64,000 bases of DNA from Acanthochromis polyacanthus. Lineage: Eukaryota > Chordata > Actinopteri > Pomacentridae. Position 1 is the first letter of the stretch. The number at the start of each line of letters is the position of its first letter. A program made the translations under genes and the position numbers. Shown one piece after another: positions 45,351 to 57,559 of this stretch. The notes below the pieces were generated by a model. That model searched no databases. It worked only from the letters and a program-made list of their open reading frames with translations, and was not told the origin of the DNA. The stretch is taken from the NCBI RefSeq assembly GCF_021347895.1, contig NC_067135.1:25290441-25354440 (forward strand), in the 5' to 3' direction.

Positions 45351-47510
45351 ATGGAGGGCATCTGGCTGGGTGTCTGCTGTCTCTCAGGTCAGTACCGTCT
45401 TTAGCGTTAAACACTGCTTATTATTTTGCTATAATGTAGGGAAAGTATTTTGTTAATTTGGAGTCATGTTGTATTTTCTAAAGTTTTGTGTTTTCCTGAC
45501 AGGGTGGCTCATCCTCCCCACCTGTCCCCTCCGTCAGTACTACTTTATCAACCAACATTTGACTTGGAATGAAGCTCAGACCTACTGCAGACAGAAATAC
45601 ACAGATCTGGCAACCATGGAAAACGCTGACGACATGAGTCAAGTGGAGAGCTTGCTTTCATCTTCTGGTTACACTTCTGGCATCTGGTTCGGTCTGTACA
45701 GTAAAATCAACTGGAAGTGGTCGGACGGCCTCACATTGAGCGGGGCTGAGTACCAGGACTGGAGACACGATGAACCCGTTTTTGCCATGGGCCAATTTTG
45801 CTCGTACCTGAATGAATATTGGATCACTACGAAATGTGGATCAGAGCGACCCTCTATCTGTTACAAAGGTAAGGGTATCAACTCTAAAACTACACATTTT
45901 CATCTCAAGTAAAGGACTGCATTCTGAAAAACACTGTTTGTACTCAACAAAAATAAATATAATTACAAAATGGTTTAAATAAAATTTTTCACTTAAGACA
46001 ACATCTACTGAATTACATTCAACAAACTGTACTGAGTTCTAGGAATTTGCCTTTCCTCCACAGTCAAAGCGATGTGGAATTACCTCATCACAAGTAACAT
46101 CAACATTCCTCTCTAAGTTGCTCATCAATACACATTCAATTGTTCAAAATAGTTGTGTTACATTATGTAAGCGTATCTTTTGTGTGTTATGTATTTATTT
46201 ACCATAATCAAAAAAATTAGTTTTTAAATCGACACACATCTAAAAATTCAATGACACTTTTTTCTTTTTTAGGAAGGTAAATCTAAATTTAAAAAGCAGA
46301 CTTTTTATCTTGCAGCTGCGCTTTTCTTTAAGTGGTGAGAATGGGTCTCTTGAATTACCTTCCAAAATGTGTTCAGAAATTCAGGTTGTGAACTCCTCTC
46401 CCCTCAAACTGCAGGAACACAAGAGAATCGTGAATTTGTTGGTGTGAGTAAAGCCATGAATTTCTCCGAGGCTCAGAAGTACTGCAGGGAGAACTATGTG
46501 GACCTGGCCACTGTGACCAACGCCATCGAGAACAAGCAGGCCAAGGCCCAGAGGCCACAGCGAACACCTGCATGGATGGGCTTATTCAGAGATCCTGAGC
46601 TTTACTGGTCTGATGGAAGCAGCTTCTCCTGGTCCAACTTCGGTTCTGGTGAAACCAAAATCCGCTCGATCACAGTCATATGTGGCTTCACATCTCTGAA
46701 GACGTCTATGAAATGGAGGATGGGGGTCTGTGAAGACAGGAAACCGTTTGTGTGCCAACTCACTGGTGAGTGTTTTACTGACCATCAGTGCTCCCTTATC
46801 TACATTCATGTGCTTCATGTCACTAAAGCAGTTTCAAGTATTTCTGGTGTCTTTCTGTGTTTCTAAACAGTCACAAGGCAGGTGGTGAAGTTGAGGATTG
46901 ATGTGGGGGACTCCTCTGTGGATCTGAACGACCCTGCTGTCAAAGCAGAAATCCTGAAAAGGGCAAGTGTCCAAACTCCACCCTGAGACGTCACAGACAT
47001 TCAAAGCAGATCACAGGATGGATGAAAATGAGCTTTGAAACAAATTAAACAGATTCAGATGAATGTCTAGCTGACAGAGAACGTTTTCACAGCATCATCT
47101 ACAAATTATAACAGGTTTTTCAAGAAAATGTTTAAATGAAGTCTTAAAGTTCACACAAAGTTGAATGTCAGCATTCAGAGGATGTTTTCAGGAACACAGA
47201 TGATGTTCTAAAATGACAAAGGAGGAATGTTCTAAAAACAACATTCAGTAGAATCTATCCAGATGTTATGAAGGCCTCATTCTGGGAAATTACAAAAATT
47301 AAATAGTAGTAAAGAGTAAAAATGTGACTGGGATGTTTGACGGTTGCTGCCATGTTTGTCTTCCAGCTGGAGGAAAAACTGAAGGAGAACAGAGTGAATG
47401 GAGTCACCCTGAAGTGGAGAGAACAGCCTGATGGGAAAGTGTTCCACCAGGAGGAGGATGAAGGAACCCCACCTGACACTGAGCTGAGCTCCTCAAACAC
47501 CTGTGTGTGA
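45351..47510 (+). CDS. Two-CTLD lectin (mannose-receptor-like)
   Basis: Five exons, 45351-45387, 45503-45868, 46415-46765, 46871-46962 and 47367-47510, sum to 990 bp, giving 329 residues and a TGA at 47508-47510. Phases match at every junction. Residues 1-20 are hydrophobic (signal peptide). CTLD 1 begins near 'CPLRQYYFINQHLTWNEAQ' and includes 'YCRQKYTDLATM', 'SGIWFGLY', 'WSDG' and 'CGSERPSICYK'. CTLD 2 includes 'FSEAQKYCRENYVDLATV', 'AWMGLFRDPELYWSDGS' and 'CEDRKPFVCQL'. A C-terminal helix ('QVVKLRIDVGDSSVDLND') and 'EKLKENRVNGVTLKWREQPD' follow, as in many fish macrophage-mannose-receptor-like genes. The Ca2+/sugar triplets EPN/QPD and WND are absent. Intron 4 uses a GC donor (46963-46964). 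The gene looks intact. No transmembrane segment is visible, so it is probably secreted. Confidence 0.88.
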
Positions 47511-47560
47511 ACCAAAGGGAAACAGCGCCCTCTTGTGTTTGAATTAGTTCATTACTGCCT

Positions 47561-48036
47561 TTGAGTCTGTGGCAGTTTGTCGGCTCCTGTTAAACACCGG
47601 TTGTGTGTCGGTGAAATTTTACCTGTAACTTTCACTGTGAACTCATAATCATTGCAGATATCTACAATTTGACCGATTTTCTATTTAATGCTTTATAGCT
47701 GGCAATTTAATATGTATTCTTGATATTTTGCAGAGTGACTCTGGCTGCAATATATTTACTGTGTGTGTTTGTATCAGCATCATCTAAAAGAAAAGAAAAT
47801 TTTTAAAAAAACTTTTTGAAAAAGTCAATTCTGTTTTGATGAGTAAATTTTTCCTCTTTTTGTGTTTCCTAAAATTTCCCATTTTGCACTCTCACTGTTT
47901 ATTTCTGTATTTTATGGCCCACAGTTGTCTTCTAGGATCTTTAAAATTGTACGTACTGCAACAAAACATGCCACAGGTATTGCAGATCTTCTTGGTTTTT
48001 CTTTGTTATAGAAAAGTTTAAAAGAAACATTTTTTC
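47561..48036 (+). repeat. Tandem 3'-flank repeat, unit A
   Basis: About 476 bp starting 'ttgagtctgtggcagtttgt' are repeated directly downstream as unit B ('ttgagtttgtagcagtttgt'). The unit includes 'gtgtgtcggtgaaattttac' and 'tttattta.ctgtgtgtgtttg'. It lies just after the two-CTLD stop and is probably part of its 3' UTR or flank. Confidence 0.8.
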
Positions 48037-48515
48037 TTTGAGTTTGTAGCAGTTTGTAGGCTCTTGTTAAACACTGGTTGTGTGTCGGTGAAATTTTACC
48101 TGTAGCTTTCACTGTAAACTCTTAATCACTGCAGATATCTACAGTTTGACCGATTTTCTGTTTAATGCTTCATAATTGACAGTTTAAAACGTATTCCTGT
48201 TGTTTTGCAGAGTGGCTCTGGATGCATTTTATTTACTGTGTGTGTTTGTAGTATCATCTTATAAAAGGAAAGAAAAATAAATAGTTTCAGAAAAAGTCAG
48301 TTATGTTTCATGAAGCAAATTTTTCTTCATTTTGTTTCCTAGAATTTCACATTTTCATTCCCACTGTTTATTTCTGTATTTTAAGCCATGAAATTTTCTT
48401 CTAGGATCTTTTAAATTCTACATACTGCAAGAAAACATATCACAGAATTCTGCTGCAGATCCTCCTGGTTTGTCTTTGTTTAAAAAAGGCTTTAAAGAAG
48501 AATTTCTGTTTCCTG
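48037..48515 (+). repeat. Tandem 3'-flank repeat, unit B
   Basis: This second unit has scattered substitutions and small indels relative to unit A, so it is not very recent. It carries an AATAAA at 48276-48281, a possible polyadenylation site for the lectin gene that unit A lacks at the same place. Confidence 0.75.
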
Positions 48516-50401
48516 CTCAAGGTGAGAAACTTTACTGTCCTTGTTGAAAATTGTATCTGATTTCAGAGCAAAATGATGAAAATGAGACAAAACAAAGATG
48601 AAGACAAACGATATCCAACAGATGATCAGCTCACAAGAACAAACAGGCAAAATTACTTTCACAAACAAATTAGAATAATCATTCATATCATCAATAAACA
48701 AGCAGCTATTTACCAACAGTCCTCCTCATTCTGTCTAATTTAGTCCAAGTGGATGAAAAAATATTCAGTTACAAATAGTCATTTACCAAAAACAGCAGTT
48801 CTTTGCCATTTTTCAGTCCTTAATAGCCATAATTTTTCTATTTGATGAACAGTTAATATCTGTAAAAAAAAAAAAAGTTGATTTAAACACAGTAAAAATA
48901 AAAATATACAGATGATGTGGAGGTTATTTCCATCTTTTCCCATATTTTTTATATTTATCTGTCAAAATATTTGTACTTATTCAAATGCAGTAAAAATGGC
49001 AACAGATTTATAAAAGCACGTGAAGGTTATTTACATTTTTTTTTGTCTATTTAATATGTTATTTTGCCCTGTAAACATGGTAAGCTGGACTTGTTAGGGG
49101 ATTGATTTTATTGCAATTTCACAAAACAGGCAGCAACTGGGGAAAAAAAACCACATGGTGTATTTGGAGGGGGGAGTTTTCTGTCAGGTAAAGATTCTCT
49201 GTGATTTGATCGGAGCAGGTGTTTGGTGACTAACCTGCTCCAGTCAGAGGCGTGGCCTAATTAACGGCTCACCTGGATCAGCTGCCAGCTGGAACAAATG
49301 TTTAGCAGACAGGTGCAGACACTCAGTGAAGAAAACCGTGATACCAATGCCAGAACAGTTTGGAAATGGAATCTGCCGCAGAAGTTAACACCGTACAGGA
49401 GGAATGTTCTGGATTTCACAGCATATTTTCCTTCTTTTACACATCATAGCATCTTTCTGTCGCCTGCAGGCTTCACGTGACGCTTAAACCAAGCATGGAC
49501 AGGTATTTGTAGCTTCGGTTTGGCTTTAGCAGGATCTTTAAAACTTGTTCCCACAGGTGAGTGAAAGTGGTCATATTTCATTTCTACCCAAAGCTGCTTT
49601 TTCTTTCTTTTTTTGTTTTTTAATCAACTGTTTGACTGCTGCTTGTCCTTTGTGTGGAATGTCACTGGTCATCTGTGTCGCTTTAGTTTCGAGCTGTTTT
49701 GATGCAGAAGAATTTGTTGGTGCAAAAGATCAGTTTTTTTTTTAACCTCTCTAACCATTTTCTTCCAAACAGCTTTCCAACATGGACAGCCATTTATCCA
49801 TCAGTGCTGTAGTTTTCTGATTTCAGTGCAAAAATATAAAATGAGTGCTTTTCCTGTCTGATTCTCACATCTTATTCTACTTATCTTGGTTGACCTCTGT
49901 CTTGCTAACATCACTGCTCTTCCATAACTCTGTTTAGATTCGGCATTGCATTGAATTTCCTTTGGCAATTTCTTAATTTTTCTGTCCCCGTGTAGCACAG
50001 AGGTTTGTATGGGAGATGGTTTTCTACTTCATCTTGAATTTATTCTGGTTTAAGTGTCTGTAACCAGGAGGCACTTTTGGTGGGAAATGTTGGTAATGAT
50101 GCTTGAGTTTGATCTGAGTTTCAGAGTTGGTCTAGAAGTAGGTAATGTCAGGGGAGCAGTTTTAGAACCTGCAGTAAATCTCTTGGTCTAATCCAACTGC
50201 TGTTGAAGGTGTCTGGGTTTTGTCTGTCAGGCCTGAGATTATTGGGGCCTGATCCCTTTGTAATGCCTCTTTTCTACATTCTACCTGTCTCTCATTTGGT
50301 GTTTCTAACATGGCCACTATGCCATGACTTTGTCTGTGATAGAGGTGTAACTGTACACAACTCGATTCACTGTCCTTAGTGCAGCTGAGAACAGTTTTAC
50401 A
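48516..50401. other. Non-coding region
   Basis: I recognised no gene or named repeat. Short open frames (for example 49298-49480 and 49545-49745) lack family features and codon support. Confidence 0.35.
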
Positions 50402-52641
50402 CAGGGTGACCATATTCTGTTTCTCTGAAAAGAGGACACACTTCCAGCTCGTGCGCGAAAAATTTTCAGTCCCCCCCCCCCCCCCCCCCTTTTTTTTAGG
50501 GGTATTCTGTGGGTCAGGGAGCTTTGTGTGCTTCAAATTCAGTTAAACAGATATTTTGAATTCCCCAGAAAATAACACTTTACCTGGATACTCAGAAAAA
50601 TAGCCCAAAACACTCAAACAGTTGCTTTATAAATAATATATTTATTAAAGCAATTCTCCTACACAATATAATCAGTCACATACAAATATGGCATGCTCTG
50701 GTCTTTAATAGTTATTGACTCAAGTTGTGTAGAAACACATGTATTCAGATGTTTAACAAAATAAGAAATAATCATCTCAAGTCTGACACTCGCACCTTAG
50801 TTAGGACAAGTGAAGTAGAGTACCATTCTTCAAAATAACCTCCCAATTATCAATGATATAAAAATAGAAATAATGCCTCAAAATATTAAACAAAAAGAAA
50901 AGAGAGGTAGCCTATTTTTCAATGTTCAGTTACCCATTCTTCAAAATAATGTGTCTAATGGCAAATGAAAAAAATATAGAAATAATGCCTCAAGTCAACA
51001 GTCCTTTTTTTTCCTTCTTTTTCCTTTTCTTCTTAGCTACAGAGACATAAGTCCCAGCTTTGCAGACTGTACATTCTGCCTCCCATTTGACACGACCCGG
51101 ACGAAAACAGGGGTACTTTTTTTCGCATTTCATCAGTGAAATGACATTTGCGTTTTGGCATTTTCTTTCTGTTCGAGTGCTCTCTCGCAGTGTGCCTACC
51201 TGCCTGTCAGCCTGCGAGGAAGCGAATCTCCAGCGCCATGGCACGCGCCGGCACTGGAAATTCGGAAACGCGGCGCTGGCGCTCCGCAGCGTGTGCAGTG
51301 GAAATTGTCTGATAGAAGAGAATGGGTTCTAAGTGCTGCGCAGTACGATTCAAGAGCGCGGCGCTGTGCGGCACGGCGGTTTCGCGTTATGTGGAATTTA
51401 GGGGATCAAAAACCCGGACATTTGAAGGACTTTATAAACCCCGGCCGGACAGGCCGGACAGCCTCTCAAAAGAGGACATGTCCGGGCAAAAGAGGACGTA
51501 TGGTCACCCTCAAGGGCGTAGGTTTGGTCTCAACATTGGTAGGGACGATATAACAGCATAACCTGCATGTACACTTTTTGCTGGGGACGGGACATTAATA
51601 AGACCAAACAGACTGGGTGAACGGGGGTCAGGGCTACATTTCTCACGAATATGAACCTAATTAATTGATAAGCTAAATGATCAATGCAAAATAAATCTGC
51701 ATTGACTTATACTAACTTTCATGTGTATTGGTTCAGGTGATAGTAATTAAATACATTTTAATTAATAAATAAATGCACTAATAGGTATTTGGTTTCAAAA
51801 GTGTAAAGTCACAACATGCTCTAGCCTTCTTTCCTTCTAAACCAGGCCGTTTACAAGAAGAAAAGCAGCAGCACGTGTTTTTTTTTTTTGTTTTTTTTTT
51901 GTTTTTTTGACTGTCAACACTTTCCTGTGAAACACAGACTGGGACCTCTCTCTCTAAGCAGCTTCTTGCTCACGTTTTTCTGGTTCTATATTTTCCAGCA
52001 GAGTTCACTACATTTCTCACAGTTTAATTAACGTTAACAGTAGAAAACATACAGGAGGACAATTCTCTCTAAGCAGCTTCCTACTCGAGTTTTGCAGGTT
52101 AGCAAGTTCACACCGTTTAATGTTATGCTAACTCTGATGCAGGTCGGACTTTCAGTAGCAACATTAGTGGTGTGTTCCCCACGTCCACAACATTGACATC
52201 TTTTTACATTACTTACAGTGTCGTCTGCTGCTGCTGCTGGCCGAGAAAAACTTCTAATATCCCTCCTCTTCGAAGGGGGCGGAGAAGGCGGCATGTTTAT
52301 TTCTTGTGTATTTCTGTCGGGGCTGTGTGAGTGGCGGGGGGGGTCAAGTCATCCAATCAAAGGCACGTTTGATTGGACTGGCACATTCAGCAAGTGAAAA
52401 GGGATAAATGTAAGTCTGAACCTGGTCTGAACATAATGAAAATAATTCACTTAATCATGGTAGGCTCAATTCTATCCTTACAACGTATGGGAAGACAATC
52501 AAAATGACCTATATAACTGAACTCATTATATAATGCAAATAAGGTTGCTTAAAAGTTGGTGGGGACAATTTGACCCTCTTGAAAAGTTGGTAGTGTTATG
52601 TCCCTACCGTCCCGATGCAAACCTACGCCCTTGGTCACCCT
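50402..52641. mobile_element. hAT-like element A, carrying nested element B
   Basis: It starts CAGGGTGACCATATTCTG and ends, inverted, AGGGTGACCATACGTCCTC, a good terminal inverted repeat. The flanks are GTTTTACA (50394-50401) and ATTTTACA (52642-52649), a 7/8 match to an 8-bp duplication. It contains a 20-C run (about 50471-50490), a CpG-rich stretch at about 51190-51470 and the word 'aaaagaggaca' repeated near both ends. No transposase. Element B sits within its right terminus. Confidence 0.7.
51511..52633. mobile_element. hAT-like element B nested in element A
   Basis: A 1123-bp element with near-perfect inverted ends CAAGGGCGTAGGTTTG and CAAACCTACGCCCTTG. It has an 8-bp duplication GTCACCCT (51503-51510 and 52634-52641). 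That duplicated octamer is the very terminus of element A. Non-autonomous. Confidence 0.88.
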
Positions 52642-52649
52642 ATTTTACA

Positions 52650-55600
52650 AGACCTACAAATTAAATAGAAGCTAACTTTGTATTTAAGTAAATGTGAGTC
52701 TGATCCAAACCTGTGGTGCCCATGGGTCCAAGATGAAGACTTGTGTCATTACACTGCGACTATCTCAGCAGTCAGGTTCAGTTTTGTACATGAACTTCTC
52801 TCCTTAATGTATCTTGGGTGTATCATATATCTGGGGGTAACACTGGCTCTGGGTATGAGATGATTGTATTCTTCCTGTTATTTTATTGGTTTCTAGTAAT
52901 GGTTTAAACAGACTTTTTAGTGTACTTTTCTCATGTTCTGTGGGATCTTTTTTTGAGCATTTCATGTGTTCCTGTCTAGCATTTTTAAATGCTGTTGGTG
53001 TCCATGGTGACTGTTGTTCGTCCTTTATCGGCTAGTAGGATGGTGATGGTCTTATCCTGTCAGTGATTTTTTTATTATTCTTTTTTTTGCTTTTGTTTCC
53101 TGCTGTGTGGAAGATTTGCTGGTTTTGAAATGCCTGCTGTTGCGTTTGAGTTCAGATTTGTCCCTGGTCCTGTAGTTTTTGTCATGCTAATTGTTGCTAG
53201 GATGTGTAGTGGGTGTGATGGTGAAATTGAGACCTCTGGTTAAAACTGCTTTGGTTCCATGAGAGTGTGTTGTTTTGTACCCATTTATTATTGAATTGTT
53301 TTTTTTTTTCTTCTTTCTGTGTTCAATTTTTGTACATGGTGATTTTTCTTGTTTTAATGAACTCTTCTTGGTGTGTGCGTTTCAAATGTGAACCTATCTG
53401 TGTATGTCTGGTTCTGAAGAGGTGTTTGAGTTTGTTTGAATCCAGATCGGCCACATGACAACAAGGATGCGCCATCACATGTCAGATGATGCTGTGAAGA
53501 CAGCAGATGTCATCGAAACATGTCAGCGAGGTAAAGCACCTTTTCTTACTGAATTGTCGGTTCAAAAGTGATGTTTTATAATAACAAATGACAAAATGAA
53601 CATAATCCAGTTATGTAAGGGTCATTTTTATTGAGTTCTTTCCTTGGCTGCCGTGCCAACCTCCATGCTTTTCTCATGTCCGTACACCTGTTTTGGTCAC
53701 CATGTTGACCTCTGTAATTTGTCTTTCTAACCTTGTTTCTTTCGTCAATTTTCTCACAACCACACATAAAATGTTGTCATGTCCATCTGTCTTGCAGCTG
53801 CTGTTATGCATGTCTGTCTCATTGGCTACCATATCATGCTGACTGTCTTGTGGCTACTGTCATTTCATGGCCACCGTGTCATGTCTTGTGGCCACCATCT
53901 TGTCCATCCTCTTATGGTCATGTCTGTGTGTCTCATGACAACAATGTTGTATTTGTTCATCTCGCGGAGACCTGATGATCCATGTGGATATTGTGCATAA
54001 GAATCTTCCTCATTCTCACAAATTTGTCATTTTCTCCACAGTTAAAAGTATTCATAATTAACACATCATGGCTTGCTTCTCTAATATAGTTGTGACCGCA
54101 GACATCCAAACAACTGATCACTGCAGACCTTGTTCATATTCATGAGGTAAGATGGCAATAACCTGTGAGTTTAGTGTTTTTCTTGCTGAAGCTCTACACC
54201 ATGTCTGATCAACTTTTGAGTTTTTGACTGTCATGCACCCCTAAGAATGTGTCATTTAAAATGTTTTTTGTCAAATTTAACATGCAGTGTCAGTTTCAAG
54301 TAATGAAATTTTAACCTCAGCTTTTACATTTGAATGATAATGTGCTGTGTACGTATAAATTCAACTCATGACTATTGCAATCCATTAAAAGTAGCCTTTT
54401 TGACAATTTCTCCTGACCACACCATACAAAAGTGAAAACCTTCAAAAAGTGTAATGACATGTTGACACCCATTTGCAATGCATACATGTAATTATAACAT
54501 ACACATACTAATTACATGTACTAACTTGAATTCAAGGGAGCTCTGGAGTAGTTTATGGTTGATTCATTTCAAAATAACAATAATGTTGAATTTTACAGTA
54601 TCAGTGCAGTGGGATTGAACATGTTAAATTTAATTGTACAATGTCATGTTACAAGCAAAAGAACCTATACCTAAGTTATAACTGAGGTATACCTAAGTTC
54701 TACCATTACACTTTTTGAAGGTAGTCACCTTTAACAACTAACATTTCAGAAAGAACAAAACATACATAATACTACCATTGGAATGACTACTAATACTTGT
54801 ATCCCAATTTAAAGTACTGAAAAGCAAAAAACCATTTTGACATTACCAATGCCATTTTGAGTAAGAATATCTCAGGAACTACAAATATAACCCTGCTGCT
54901 TTTTTGTACAGTGATAGAAGACAGATAGAACTGTCTTGTAGAAAAATTTGGGGTCTCTGGTACCTGTCCCACACTGAGATTTTTGCCACCAAAAATAGCC
55001 AATTAAAAATCTCGTCCAACTTTGGGAGCTCATATTTTCCAAACTGAGGTACCTAGAAAGCTCCAGTTTGCTAAGTTATCACACAAGTTTGTGTAGAATG
55101 GAACCCAGGGGTGTTAGAACACTTCTGTGCAGTATTTCTAGTACTTTTAAGGTCCCAAACCCCACTTGTGAGTAGGTGACTCTTAATTTTTAGCATTTTT
55201 AGGAAGCCCCCATGGCCTGCAGAGTGTAGGGAAACACCTGGGGATGTTTGTGGGGCACTAGCTACATGCAGAGGCCTTGTTTACCAACTCACAGCTCTCT
55301 GGTATGTCTAGAGGCTGAGAAATAACCACTGAAAGATGCAAAAAACGCTGGAGAGGCTTTTTATAGCCCAAATTCTGAAAATTTCAGACCCCCACAACTC
55401 AAACTATTTGAGCTACAGACCTACAATTTTGCATAGAAAGTACTTTTGTGACTATCTAATGGCATACAAATTTAGGACTAATTTGAAAATGGTGCAGCAA
55501 CACCCCCAAGGAATATCTGGTCATTTCACCTGCAATGACCCTTAGCAGTTTTTAGTTGTCAGGCACCAATTCACTTAACAACCCTAATGCAAGGGTTGGC

Positions 55601-55690
55601 CTTTAGAGACAAGAATATTTACATCCCAAAAGGACGTTAAAACATGCTTTTAATTGATATTTTGTGCTGTTTGTATGTTTGACATTTGGC
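52650..55690. other. Non-coding region with a strong hairpin
   Basis: No gene was found. Around 53477-53523 there is a clear stem-loop (TGCTGT-gaag-ACAGCA, 53490-53505) flanked by the 6-bp palindrome ACATGT on both sides (53477-53482 and 53518-53523) and followed by GAAAC. The rest, including 54200-55560, is AT-rich and unassigned. Confidence 0.45.
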
Positions 55691-55699
55691 TGTCAACAT

Positions 55700-55995
55700 T
55701 CATTGATTCCAGCTCCAAGACTCTGGAATGAACTACCGCTGCACCTCAAACAGGCCTCATTGTCGAATTTTAAAACCCACCTTTTCTTTGTCATTTCAAG
55801 CCATATAGGTTTGTTTTTGTGAGCGCGTATATTTTATCTGTGATGGGCAGCCCAGTCTGTTTAGTCCATTGTTTTTGTTTTTAGTTGTATTTTTATCTAG
55901 TAATATTTTTTATCTTTTGATCATGTCTGATGCTTCTGTACAGCACCTTGGTCAACTCTGATTGTTTTAAAGTGCTTTATAAATTTTGATTTGAT
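55700..55995 (+). mobile_element. LINE 3' end fragment
   Basis: It begins with a coding-like piece ('APRLWNELPLHLKQASLSNF', near 55710-55775) typical of LINE C-termini, and ends with 'aaagtgctttataaattttg' and TTTGA-type tail at about 55970-55995. It is 5'-truncated and dead. Confidence 0.75.
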
Positions 55996-56778
55996 GCAAA
56001 TTTAACCTAAATAGGTAAAGAAACAGTCGTCAGCATATAACAGAATAGATGATTGTCATTTCAAAGCCTTGATTGGAAGATAATACAGGTGGTCTTGGCT
56101 TTTGTTTGAATGGTGATCTCAAAGGTTTTTGGGGATTTCTTTTTGTTATTCAGAGTTAAATTTATTTTCTTTTTGTAAATGTAAAATTGAGTTTTAAACA
56201 TTTTATTTTTGGTATTGTGATGCTCAGTGCATTGACAGTATAATGTCCATGGTTACTGAGACTAGCAATCATGCACAATGAATGGTTGAAAATCATCAAT
56301 TTAATCTCTTATTTTGGATGTCGAGTAAAACTGTTTATGCGAGTTGTGATCTTGCTGGATTCATGTATTCATTATCAATGTCTAAACAGCTGGTGGTAAT
56401 GGTCGGGGGGTGGGGGGAAATCAATTACTGACAATGTTTCCTGCTGACACCTCAGTTACAGCGTCTTGTTTGTAATTAACATGGAAAAAGAACCTACAGC
56501 TCTATTTGCTGTCAAGACAAAGGCCACAAATGGCAAATATGGAGGCAGGGATTGCATTTAATAATTGCTTTCAATAGGATTTCAAAATATCGTGAGAAAC
56601 TGACTTATTTTAACCAGTTTCTAAAGATGGCAGGATTTCATGAGTTAATTTGTATCTACAGAAAAATATCTTTAAAGCTGCTATGTTTGGCATGCTTAAC
56701 AAGTTTTAAATGGTGGTTTTGCAACCTTCTAGTTATTCATGAGGAATAGCTCCATGAAACCAAGTTGCACAAATATGT
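55996..56778. other. Non-coding region
   Basis: No gene recognised. A G-rich run lies at about 56403-56418 (ggggggtgggggg). Confidence 0.35.
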
Positions 56779-57552
56779 AGCGTGTGCGACGGCCCCATGA
56801 CGGCTAAGGGACCAGCTCGAGTATAAAAGCTGTTTTTTGTTTTCTCTCTCTCACATACAAAAATTTTTATTCTGCCATATCTGAAATCCTACTGTAGTGG
56901 CAGAAAAATGGAAAGTCAGAATTACATGGAATTTGGGCGAGATAAAGCTGCATTATTTGACCGGTGGTGCGCTGTGTAGAATGTTAAAAAGTTTGACCAG
57001 TTATGGGAATTGATTTTGATGGAGGAATTCAAAATCTGGTTACCGGAGAAGACTGCAACTTGTATTAACGCACAAAAGGCTACGAAGGTGGCGGACGCAG
57101 CAGTATTGGCAAACGAGTACATACTGCTGCTTGTACAGTAGCGACTTTGACTGACGACTTCAGCACCGGGGACAGCGCCACGTCATCGTGGGGAGATGAC
57201 GGCGACCCTGGTACCTTGGACAGCGCATTGACACAGGGGCGTCTTAAACATTGTGTAAACTAGATACGTTGTTTGCTCATTTATCTGAGGACCGCGCTAA
57301 ACAGTCAGCTGTCGCCAGCGGCTTGATCTTGCACCTTCATGCATACATTTTATTCTGCTACATCTGAAATCCTACTGACAACACTCACCACATGCACCCA
57401 CAGCACACAATACATTTACACTGATGACATACCGACAACTTGTGATTCGACCGCCGCTCTTGAATAAATGCTCTGATAATGGGCTTTAAACTTGCTCCCT
57501 GGTTGTGTTCACTTTGTTGTTTGCGGCCTGTTGAGCCGGGTCGTAACACATG
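56779..57552 (+). mobile_element. Compact gypsy-type LTR element relic
   Basis: A TATA-like 'gtataaaagctg' (56821-56832) is followed by a gag-like ORF and then by AATAAA (about 57463) and a terminal 'gagccgggtcgtaacaca'. The segment begins near 'tgtagcgtgtgcgacggc'. A 30-bp word 'ttttattctgc.a.atctgaaatcctactg' occurs at both 56865-56894 and 57348-57377, perhaps traces of the two LTRs. No target duplication was secured, so the exact ends are uncertain. Confidence 0.5.
56908..57141 (+). pseudogene. Gag-like ORF with SCAN-type domain
   Basis: From ATG 56908 the frame runs about 77 codons to TAG 57139-57141, with one TAG at 56977-56979 inside. The part after that stop ('KFDQLWELILMEEFKIWLPE', then 'AQKATKVADAAVLANEYIL') has the alternating helices and the L-LEEF...LPE...A..LA-E pattern of the SCAN-like capsid region in fish gypsy-type gag proteins. 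It is a short relic and no protease or pol follows. Confidence 0.65.
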
Positions 57553-57559
57553 TATATAC

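Noticed and set aside
51155..51561. CpG-rich ORF of 132 codons
   Set aside because: It lies within hAT-like element A and runs across its right end into element B; the composition is that of the transposon, not of a gene.
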